Under the pieces are notes generated by a model. The model was not told the origin of the DNA. It searched no databases and saw only the letters and a program-made list of their open reading frames with translations. A DNA stretch of 13,242 bases from Chthonomonas sp. UBA6659 (lineage in GTDB: Bacteria > Armatimonadota > Fimbriimonadia > Fimbriimonadales > Fimbriimonadaceae), in NCBI GenBank assembly GCA_002455425.1, contig DKKT01000077.1, forward strand, positions 1-13,242. Reading direction: 5' to 3'. Position numbers and translations under genes: made by a program. Within the stretch, counting starts at the first letter, position 1. Each line of letters begins with the position of its first letter. Below are positions 7,358 to 13,242 of this stretch, piece after piece.

Positions 7358-7699
7358 ATGCCGATCTACGAGTATGAGCCGATCGATTACGACTGCCTGA
7401 TATGTGGTGGCCGATTCGAGGCGCTACAGGGCATCCACGACGAACCCCTTCCCTTTTGCCCGACCTGCGGCCTGGACTGCCGACGCGTCATCAGCAAAGC
7501 CTCGATCAAGATCGCCACCCCCACCGACGCCGACCGAGCCGCCAAGAAGGGGCTCACGACCTTTCGGCGGGCCGAAAAGGGCGTTTGGGAAAAGGTGGCT
7601 GGGCCCGGGGTCGATGTCATTCAAGGCAGCGCGGAGGAGATCGCCTCGGTCGAAGCCGAGAAAAAGACATCGAAGCCAAAGAAGCTCGAACTGCCGTAG
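7358..7699 (+). CDS. FmdB-family zinc ribbon protein
   Basis: A 113-residue protein beginning MPIYEYE, the hallmark of the FmdB/CxxC regulatory-protein family. Two CxxC knuckles (C13/C16 and C34/C37, with C41 nearby) should bind one zinc. After the ribbon come a linker and a charged Lys/Glu-rich tail ending KPKKLELP. The family was named after a putative regulator of formamidase/acetamidase genes, but most members have no known role, so no specific function is claimed. The gene starts 4 bases after the thioredoxin stop and ends 9 bases before the Ppx/GppA start, so it sits inside an operon. Confidence 0.88.
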   Translation: MPIYEYEPIDYDCLICGGRFEALQGIHDEPLPFCPTCGLDCRRVISKASIKIATPTDADRAAKKGLTTFRRAEKGVWEKVAGPGVDVIQGSAEEIASVEAEKKTSKPKKLELP

Positions 7700-7708
7700 A
7701 CTCGCGGC

Positions 7709-8632
7709 ATGACACTTGCGGTCGTCGACGTCGGATCCAACTCCGTGCTTCTCACCGTCTGCCGCCGGAATCAAGAGGGGGGTTGGGACGAGGTCCTGGA
7801 GACATCTCGCGTGACCGGACTGGGTCGCGGCGTGGCTCAAACCGGTGAGCTTTCCGGGGACGGCATGACCGACACGCTCGCAGCCTTGAGCCAAGCGTTC
7901 ACGGATGCCCGCAGAGCGGGGGCGGATCGGACTGTCGCCGCAGCGACGATGGCGGCCCGGATGGCGTCGAACGTCGCCGAATTCCAGGCTCGGGCGGAAG
8001 CCCAGGCAACGCCGGTGGAGATCCTGAGCGGAGAGCGAGAGGCCGAACTTGGCTTTCGAGCCGTCGCCGACGATCCTCTCTTTTCCGAGTGCACTCGGCT
8101 CTCGATCATCGACCCGGGCGGCCAAAGTACCGAACTCGTGACTGCCGAGCGCGCGACTGCCGGCTGGGATCTTCGATTCCGACGCAGCTTTCTGATCGGC
8201 ACACTCCAACTCCGGGGGAGCCTCTTATCAGAGGAGGCACCGGACGGCCCGACCCGGATGGCCGCGCTGCGCCAACTCGATCAGACGATCGGTTTGGAGT
8301 ACCTGCCCCATGCGGCAGGCACGGCCGTCGTGCTTGGGGCGACCGGCACGAATCTCATCACGATTCGAGAACAGATGACAACCTGGGATTCGGAACGCGT
8401 TCACGGAGCGATCCTCGACTACGAGGAGGTCGGGCGGGCCGTCGGGTGGCTTTGCGGGATGACGGACCGAGAGCGAGCCGCCATCGTTGGGATGGAACCG
8501 GGCCGTGAAGGCACGATCCATATTGGGAGCCTCATCCTGGAGCGGTTCATGTACGCCCTCCACGTCCTCGAGATACGGGTGAGCGTCCGAGGGTGGCGAC
8601 ACGCGCTGCTTGCCGAGATCGCCTTGTCATAA
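7709..8632 (+). CDS. Ppx/GppA-family phosphatase, divergent
   Basis: This 307-residue protein has the ASKHA-fold layout of exopolyphosphatase / guanosine pentaphosphatase: phosphate-1 loop VDVGSNSVLLTV (6-17), an acidic SGEREAELGF segment (107-116) carrying the expected catalytic glutamate, phosphate-2 loop DPGGQSTEL (135-143), adenosine-type loop GATGTNL (210-216) and IHIGSLIL (270-277). It matches short, two-domain members of about 300 residues. Departures from the usual pattern are DPGGQS where DIGGGS is common, and VSVRGWRHALLAE near the end where S-D-x-G-L-R-E-G is usual, losing that Asp. The likely role is hydrolysis of polyphosphate or (p)ppGpp in the cytosol, but substrate preference cannot be read here. 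The ATG follows the FmdB stop by 9 bases. Confidence 0.87.
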   Translation: MTLAVVDVGSNSVLLTVCRRNQEGGWDEVLETSRVTGLGRGVAQTGELSGDGMTDTLAALSQAFTDARRAGADRTVAAATMAARMASNVAEFQARAEAQATPVEILSGEREAELGFRAVADDPLFSECTRLSIIDPGGQSTELVTAERATAGWDLRFRRSFLIGTLQLRGSLLSEEAPDGPTRMAALRQLDQTIGLEYLPHAAGTAVVLGATGTNLITIREQMTTWDSERVHGAILDYEEVGRAVGWLCGMTDRERAAIVGMEPGREGTIHIGSLILERFMYALHVLEIRVSVRGWRHALLAEIALS

Positions 8633-8664
8633 ATGCAATACGAAATACTCTTGCAACCCCAATT

Positions 8665-8679
8665 TACCCGGTTCGGGTA
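8665..8679. promoter_or_regulatory. Small dyad upstream of the MFS-PlsC gene
   Basis: TACCCG (8665-8670) and CGGGTA (8674-8679) form a perfect 6-base inverted repeat around GTT, ending 10 bases before the GTG start. GGTTCGG also recurs directly at 8670-8676 and 8680-8686, exactly 10 bases apart. It lies in the only gap over 50 bases within the plus-strand run. It could be an operator, a leader hairpin masking the start, or chance. Confidence 0.3.
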
Positions 8680-8689
8680 GGTTCGGAGC

Positions 8690-10546
8690 GTGCGCCGGCG
8701 CGAGATTCCGATACTGATCGCGATCTTCCTCGACCTGCTCGGATTTGGGATGGTGGTCGTGGATATCCAGTTCCGGACCAAGGCACTCGGAGCAGACGGC
8801 TGGCTCAACGGACTGATCCTGTCCTCGATGTTCGTGACGCAGATCCTGGTGTCCCAGCGGTGGGGCCGGTTGAGCGACCGCATCGGGCGAAAGCCCGTGC
8901 TCCTGATCTGCACGTTCCTCTCGGCGAACGGGCTCGTCGTCTACGCCTTCGGCGACAACCTTTGGCTCGTTCTTCTCAGCCGCATTCTTGGAGGTCTTGG
9001 CGCGGCCAATGTCGCAATCGCCCAGGCGTTTCTCTCTGAAGCCACCGACGGAGAGACGAGAACCGGGGCGATGGGGCGCGCGGCGGCAGCGGTTTCGGCG
9101 GGTCTGATCGTCGGTCCGTGGGTGGCAGCGACGCTCTCGGGGCTCGGCCATGGTGCCTGGATCGGAGGCGTCGCCGCCGTGGCCTCGGGCCTCGGTTTGG
9201 CCGCGATCGCGATCGGGATGCCGACGTTGCCGAAAGTTGAGGCGACCAAGAACGGTTCGCGCGAAAAGGCGCGGTGGATCGACCTCACGTTGCTGCGTGA
9301 CTTGCCGCGACTCCGGCCGCTGATCCTCATCGCGGTGGTCGCATGGTTCTCGCTCGCGACCCTCGAGGGCACGTTCGGCCGATTGATCCAGGCGACGCTC
9401 GGCTACGAGCAAGAGCAGTTCGGCGTTTTGTTCGGCTACGAGTCGCTCCTCAGCGTCCTGGTCCAGGGGGTGCTCCTGGTATGGGTCACGCGGCGGATCA
9501 AAGAGGCATCGCTCCTGCGCATCGCGTACATCCTCCAGGGAGCCGGGCTGGCCCTGACGCCTCTGGCACCGAGCCTCGCCGTCCTCTTTGTCACGAGCAC
9601 CCTGTATGCGATCGGGGCCGGGTTTGCGAATCCGACCATCAACAGCCTTGCCAGCAAGTGCACGCCTGATGATCGCCAAGGCGAACTCTTCGGCCTCCTC
9701 CAGGGTGCACGATCGTTCGGGTTTATGGTCGGTCCGGCTTTGGGGGGCTTGCTCTTCGACATCCAACCGGGTATCCCGTACTACTTCGCCGGCGCGGTGT
9801 GCGTCGCGGCGGCGTTCCTGGTGACGAGAGGCATGAAGGACACGAACCCGGCACCGCTCCCGATTCTCGGCACGGCATGGTACCGGTTCATTCTAGGCCT
9901 CGCTCGCCGCGCGTTGCTCCCGCTGCTGGGGGGATACCGCGTCCGTCATCGAGAGCGGGTCCCGATGGAGGGTGCCGTCCTGATCACACCGGTTCACTTC
10001 AGCTACCTCGACCCGGAACTGGTCGCGTGCGCCATGCCAAGGGCGATCTTCTTCATGGCGAAAGCCGAACTCTTCCGGGTCCCCATCCTCGGCGCATTGA
10101 TCCGGAGTCTCGACGCATTCCCGGTCCGGCGTGGAGAGGGTGACATGGAGGCAATCCGCAAAGCAATCGAAGTCCTGAAGGAGGGCCGAGCGCTCCTCAT
10201 GTTCCCCGAGGGGACGCGGGGCCTCGGGGAGCAGATGGGTCCGATCAGTTCGGGGGTGGCGATGCTCGCGAAGCGATCAGGGGCGTGGATTCTGCCCGTG
10301 GGCATCGTGGGCACCCAGTTCGTCTGGCCGAAGGGCTCCAAGAAACTCCGACGGCGACGGATGACGGTCCTCTTCGGCGAGCCGTTCCGGTATGACGACG
10401 TCGCGCCTGGAGCGAGCGAAAAGGTTCGCAAGGCGGCCTTCGCAAGCCTCCTGGGAGAACGGATCGCCGCGCTCTGCCAGGAGGGTGGCTTGCCGATCCG
10501 ACCCCCGGAGCCCCAAGAGATTCCTGAAACCGCCGACGTAAACTAA
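8690..10546 (+). CDS. Fused MFS transporter and PlsC-type 1-acylglycerophosphate acyltransferase
   Basis: A 618-residue inner-membrane protein with two recognisable parts. Residues 1-385 are a twelve-helix-style major facilitator with loop motif RWGRLSDRIGRKPV (57-70) and a polar central loop (about 180-200). Residues 395-600 form a PlsC/LPLAT domain: block I HFSYLD (H436, D441; the Asn usual before the His is Val), block II AFPVRRG (476-482), block III FPEGTRG (505-511) and block IV ILPVGIVG (534-541). Acyltransferases of this kind acylate lysophospholipids or lysophosphatidate. The closest known logic is the LplT-Aas system, where an MFS flippase brings lysophospholipid to an acyltransferase. 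No acyl-ACP synthetase domain is present here. GTG start at 8690 with no strong Shine-Dalgarno. Transport substrate is unproven. Confidence 0.88.
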   Translation: MRRREIPILIAIFLDLLGFGMVVVDIQFRTKALGADGWLNGLILSSMFVTQILVSQRWGRLSDRIGRKPVLLICTFLSANGLVVYAFGDNLWLVLLSRILGGLGAANVAIAQAFLSEATDGETRTGAMGRAAAAVSAGLIVGPWVAATLSGLGHGAWIGGVAAVASGLGLAAIAIGMPTLPKVEATKNGSREKARWIDLTLLRDLPRLRPLILIAVVAWFSLATLEGTFGRLIQATLGYEQEQFGVLFGYESLLSVLVQGVLLVWVTRRIKEASLLRIAYILQGAGLALTPLAPSLAVLFVTSTLYAIGAGFANPTINSLASKCTPDDRQGELFGLLQGARSFGFMVGPALGGLLFDIQPGIPYYFAGAVCVAAAFLVTRGMKDTNPAPLPILGTAWYRFILGLARRALLPLLGGYRVRHRERVPMEGAVLITPVHFSYLDPELVACAMPRAIFFMAKAELFRVPILGALIRSLDAFPVRRGEGDMEAIRKAIEVLKEGRALLMFPEGTRGLGEQMGPISSGVAMLAKRSGAWILPVGIVGTQFVWPKGSKKLRRRRMTVLFGEPFRYDDVAPGASEKVRKAAFASLLGERIAALCQEGGLPIRPPEPQEIPETADVN

Positions 10547-10549
10547 GGC

Positions 10550-11122
10550 GTGTCTGCGGTAAGGCTCGTGTTCTTGGGTGCGGGAAGCATGCGATGCGGG
10601 CCGCCGATCATCGGGGCCCTTGCCGGCTATTTCGGCGAACGCGAGTTGGAGGTGCGGCTCTTCGACCCGGATGACGAACGACTGGAACTCATGGGTCGAC
10701 TCGCCACCGCGAGTTTCCTGATGGAGGCAGCGCCCCACCGTGTTGCTCTCTTCACGGACTATTCGGACGCGCTCGAAGGAGCCGAACTCGTGATCCTCGC
10801 GATCGGCGAGTCCGCGGCGAGACGCATCCTCGGGGAAGGATCGCCGGTGGGTCGGGACCAGGCTATCGGCGAAGCGACCGAGCGCCTGGCCCGGAGCTTT
10901 CCCGACGGCGTCCCCGTTCTCGACCTGACTCGCGACACGAACCTCTCCGCTGAATTCTCGCGTCTCGAGGGCTGGCCGCCCACGCTGAGCGCGACCGAGA
11001 GTCGATCGCTGGCGTTCCAGATCCTGCGCTGGATTCATGGCGAAGAACCCGCGCACATGCTCACCCATCAGGAAGAACAGTCGCCGGTGCGAGCCTGGCT
11101 CGACGCCTCGATCCCTCGCTGA
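10550..11122 (+). CDS. Short GH4-like NAD-binding Rossmann protein
   Basis: This 190-residue protein starts with a glycine-rich loop, VFLGAGSMRCGPP (7-19), and an acidic end of strand 2, LFDPDDERLEL (38-48). Next comes EGAELVILAIGE (76-87), and LDLTRDTNL (124-132) stands where family 4 glycosidases carry N-Y-T-N-P-M. These features resemble the NAD-binding half of glycoside hydrolase family 4, which usually runs to about 430 residues. The C-terminal catalytic half is absent, and the reading frame ends cleanly at TGA. It could be a stand-alone Rossmann oxidoreductase-like protein or a decayed GH4 gene; I favour a distinct short family. GTG start three bases after the MFS-PlsC stop, so it is translated from the same transcript. 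Function unknown. Confidence 0.6.
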   Translation: MSAVRLVFLGAGSMRCGPPIIGALAGYFGERELEVRLFDPDDERLELMGRLATASFLMEAAPHRVALFTDYSDALEGAELVILAIGESAARRILGEGSPVGRDQAIGEATERLARSFPDGVPVLDLTRDTNLSAEFSRLEGWPPTLSATESRSLAFQILRWIHGEEPAHMLTHQEEQSPVRAWLDASIPR

Positions 11123-12085
11123 CTATTGGGCCATGACTTCGACCAAGAGAAGCTTCTCGGGGTCGATCGACCGCTCGGTGCTCAGGACGTAGCTCAGCGG
11201 GTGGCTGACGAGCTTGCTGCCGTCGACGCCGGCCATTTCGCCCTTGAAGCCGCTGAGGAGGCGGTTGGCGGCAAACGCCCCCAGACGCAGCGCCAGCACT
11301 CGATCGAACGCGGTCGGGCTCCCGCCGCGCTGCATGTGGCCGAGCACGAGGTATCGCGCCTCGAATCCGGTGCTCTTCTGGATGAAGTCCTTGATGTCGC
11401 TCGCGCGGGCCGCTCCCTCGGCCACGACGATGATGCTGCTCCTCTTCCCTTTCTGACGCATCGCGCGGAGGTTGTCGCAGATCTCGAGTAGCGAGTACGG
11501 CACTTCGGGAATCAAAACCGCTTCGGCCCCGGCGGCAAGGCTGACATCGAGGGCGATGAATCCGTTACGGCGCCCCATTACCTCGATCACGAAGACGCGC
11601 TCGTGCGAATAGGCGGTGTCGCGGATCTTGTCGATCGCCTCGAGCGCCGTGTTGACGGCGGTGTCGAATCCGATGCTGAAATCGGTGCCGGAAATGTCGT
11701 TGTCGATCGAGCCGGGCACCCCCATGACGGGAAAGCCGTACTCGTCGAAGAGCGTCCGCGCGCCGGTCAGGCTACCGTCTCCGCCAATGACGACGAGCCC
11801 CTCGACCTCGTTCTCGCGCAGGACTTCCATCGCCTGCTGGCGTCCCTCGTGGGTCATGAACTCCTTGCTGCGCGCGGTACGAAGCACGGTGCCACCATAG
11901 CTGATGATCCCGCCGACCGCCTTCGAGGTCAAGGGCACGACTTCGTTGCCCATGATGCCACGGTAACCGTGCAGGAACCCGATGACTTCGGTGCCGCGAC
12001 CGATGGCGGCGCGTACGGCCCCCCGGACCGCGGCATTCATTCCGGGCGAGTCGCCACCGCTCGTGATCACGGCAATCTTCTTCAT
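11123..12085 (-). CDS. pfkA: ATP-dependent 6-phosphofructokinase
   Basis: Phosphorylates fructose 6-phosphate to fructose 1,6-bisphosphate in glycolysis. The 320-residue length matches the bacterial PfkA subunit (about 319-320), normally a homotetramer. Motifs: TSGGDSPGMNAA (8-19) for ATP, GYRG (40-43), IGGDGS (100-105), PGSIDND (124-130) with the catalytic aspartates, MGRRNG in the fructose 6-phosphate pocket, and GHMQRGGSPTAFDR. G104 in GGDGS points to ATP rather than pyrophosphate as donor. The ATG at 12085 gives the exact family start; the same frame stays open far upstream to 13171, but that stretch is non-homologous antisense to the DUF481 gene. Its stop abuts the stop of the convergent Rossmann gene with no spacer. 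No strong Shine-Dalgarno. Confidence 0.97.
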   Translation of the reverse strand: MKKIAVITSGGDSPGMNAAVRGAVRAAIGRGTEVIGFLHGYRGIMGNEVVPLTSKAVGGIISYGGTVLRTARSKEFMTHEGRQQAMEVLRENEVEGLVVIGGDGSLTGARTLFDEYGFPVMGVPGSIDNDISGTDFSIGFDTAVNTALEAIDKIRDTAYSHERVFVIEVMGRRNGFIALDVSLAAGAEAVLIPEVPYSLLEICDNLRAMRQKGKRSSIIVVAEGAARASDIKDFIQKSTGFEARYLVLGHMQRGGSPTAFDRVLALRLGAFAANRLLSGFKGEMAGVDGSKLVSHPLSYVLSTERSIDPEKLLLVEVMAQ

Positions 12086-12139
12086 CCGATCCCGTGAGGG
12101 TACCGGATGCCACGAAGCCGTGCACCCGACCGGGAAACA

Positions 12140-12161
12140 TAGGTAAAAGGCGGGGAGGAGG
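12140..12161 (+). promoter_or_regulatory. Strong Shine-Dalgarno and possible -10 box for the DUF481 gene
   Basis: AGGAGG (12156-12161) precedes the ATG at 12170 by an 8-base spacer, which settles the start over the TTG at 12167. TAGGTA at 12140-12145 could be a -10 element, but no -35 match stands at the usual distance. It is the only textbook ribosome-binding site in the window. Confidence 0.65.
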
Positions 12162-12169
12162 TTTGTTTG

Positions 12170-13201
12170 ATGCGTTCTGAACCTATTTTCAGCGTGCGCG
12201 CGGCCGTTCTTGGGCTGGGCGTGTTGGCTTCGGCAGGGATGGCGATGGCCGACGAGGTGATCCTCAAGAATGGCGACCGACTGACCGTCAAGGTCACCAG
12301 GATCCAAGGCGGCAAAGTGTTCGTCGAGTCCAAGACTCTCGGCAAAGTCATCCTCAAGGTCGCAGAGATCGAGCGCACGACGCTCGATGCACCGATGGTG
12401 CTCACTCTCAAGAGCGGGGCTCGCGTCGAGGTTCGTGTCCTCACTGCCGAGACCCCCAAGGCGCAGTCCGGCCCGTCGGAAGGCCTCGCGATCGGGTTCG
12501 CCGAGTTGCGCGACGAGCACGAAGGCGAGAACATCGGCAAGGTGAACGGCACCCTGACGGCCAGCTATTCCGGCGTCGTCAACAACACCGAAACCCAGAA
12601 CGTGCGCGCCGACGCCAAGCTCTGGACGAGCGTCGCCGGCGGACGCATCGACTTCGACGGCTACTACCACTACGCGACAGAGAAGAAGAAGGACCAGGAT
12701 CGCTCGATCACCGAGAACCGGTGGGAACTCGGAGCTCAGTACTCCCGCTACCTCGCCAACGAAATGTACTTCTACGCGAATGCTCGTCTCAATCGCGACC
12801 CGATCCGCGAATTGGATCGCCGGTTCGTCGGAGGTGCGGGCATCGGCAAGAGCTTCATCCACAACGACACCACGACGTTCACGGGGCAGATCGGTGCCGC
12901 GTACGTCAACGAGAAGTTCCTCGATGGAACCGAAGACCGGGACTACGTCACGCTCGCGGTGAGCTACGACCTTACCCACAAGGTTAGCGACACCGTGATG
13001 TTCTATCACGACTTGACGTGGTTGCCGGCTTTGCGGGACCGCGACGGGACGATCATCTACAGCAGCGCGGGAGTTCGCTTCAAGCTGAGCGAGGCTTGGT
13101 CGCTCGATGCCCGCGTCCGTCTCGACTATCACTCGCGACCGGCGTCCGACGTTCGCAAAGACGTGTATCACTACATGGTCGGGATCTCCTACAAGTTCTA
13201 G
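12170..13201 (+). CDS. DUF481-family outer-membrane beta-barrel protein
   Basis: A 343-residue exported protein. Residues 1-27 form a Sec signal peptide (SVRAAVLGLGVLASAGMAMA) with cleavage expected after AMA. Residues 28-92 form a small beta-rich domain with two short repeats of the style VILKNGDRLTVKV and VLTLKSGARVEVRV, probably SH3-like. From about 120 to the end come alternating aromatic/polar beta strands typical of DUF481 (YdiY, 'salt-induced outer membrane protein'). The chain ends in ...GISYKF; the terminal Phe is the recognition signal for outer-membrane barrel assembly. The family has no settled function. It is divergent from pfkA across an 84-base gap, has a strong ribosome-binding site and is followed by a hairpin, so it is probably a single-gene, well-expressed transcript. 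Confidence 0.85.
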   Translation: MRSEPIFSVRAAVLGLGVLASAGMAMADEVILKNGDRLTVKVTRIQGGKVFVESKTLGKVILKVAEIERTTLDAPMVLTLKSGARVEVRVLTAETPKAQSGPSEGLAIGFAELRDEHEGENIGKVNGTLTASYSGVVNNTETQNVRADAKLWTSVAGGRIDFDGYYHYATEKKKDQDRSITENRWELGAQYSRYLANEMYFYANARLNRDPIRELDRRFVGGAGIGKSFIHNDTTTFTGQIGAAYVNEKFLDGTEDRDYVTLAVSYDLTHKVSDTVMFYHDLTWLPALRDRDGTIIYSSAGVRFKLSEAWSLDARVRLDYHSRPASDVRKDVYHYMVGISYKF

Positions 13202-13210
13202 ACTCCCGCG

Positions 13211-13242
13211 AAAAAAGAGGGGTCCCGGCGCTTCGCGCCGGG
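13211..13242 (+). terminator. Terminator hairpin, cut by window end
   Basis: CCCGGCGC (13224-13231) pairs perfectly with GCGCCGGG (13235-13242) around a TTC loop. It is preceded by AAAAAAGAGGGGT (13211-13223). If the bases beyond the window complete the symmetry with ACCCC and a T-run, this is a bidirectional intrinsic terminator for the DUF481 gene. Only the left flank and the core stem are visible. Confidence 0.65.

Noticed and set aside
8627..9766. Minus-strand open frame of 379 codons
   Set aside because: It is antisense to the MFS half of the fusion gene, with an implausible Arg/Asp/Glu/Gln-rich composition.
12086..13171. N-terminal extension of pfkA in the same open frame
   Set aside because: PfkA begins exactly at M12085 (MKKIAVITSGGD). 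The upstream frame is antisense to the DUF481 gene and unrelated to phosphofructokinases.

Overview
This is a high-GC bacterial chromosomal window, tightly packed with genes. The last gene encodes a Sec-exported outer-membrane beta-barrel, so the host is probably diderm. The phylum cannot be fixed from the sequence. No insertion sequence, integrase, phage gene, rRNA, tRNA or CRISPR array was recognised.

Layout. Positions 1-131 hold two imperfect copies of a hairpin-forming repeat. A minus-strand block follows, read right to left: cysS (6781-5285), then after 2 bases an AlkZ/YcaQ-like winged-helix DNA glycosylase (5282-4260), a 227-base gap with dyad symmetry, hen1 (4032-2656), and pnkp (2659 to 132), joined to hen1 by an ATGA overlap. 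A plus-strand run starts divergently from cysS: thioredoxin-fold protein (6865-7353), FmdB zinc ribbon (7358-7699), Ppx/GppA phosphatase (7709-8632), an MFS-PlsC fusion (8690-10546) and a short GH4-like Rossmann protein (10550-11122). pfkA lies on the minus strand (12085-11123), abutting the previous stop with no spacer. A DUF481-type outer-membrane protein (12170-13201) is divergent from pfkA, and an apparent terminator hairpin is cut by the window end.

The stand-out system is the Pnkp-Hen1 RNA repair pair. From work on this family, Pnkp heals ends (5' kinase, 2',3' phosphatase) and seals them with its ligase domain. Hen1 adds a 2'-O-methyl at the break, protecting repaired RNA (typically ribotoxin-cleaved tRNA) from a second cut. 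Hen1 looks intact. Pnkp carries a single-base frame break near position 695, just upstream of ligase motifs IV and V. The remaining 187 residues are intact in the next frame and end in the family's usual C-terminus. Read literally, the host has kinase, phosphatase and methyltransferase but no working ligase. A sequencing or assembly error, or a very recent mutation, is equally compatible.

The rest is mainly housekeeping: tRNA charging (CysS), alkylation repair (AlkZ-like), redox (thioredoxin), polyphosphate/(p)ppGpp metabolism (Ppx/GppA), phospholipid acylation coupled to transport (MFS-PlsC) and glycolysis (PfkA). Most start codons lack a strong Shine-Dalgarno. The DUF481 gene is the clear exception.
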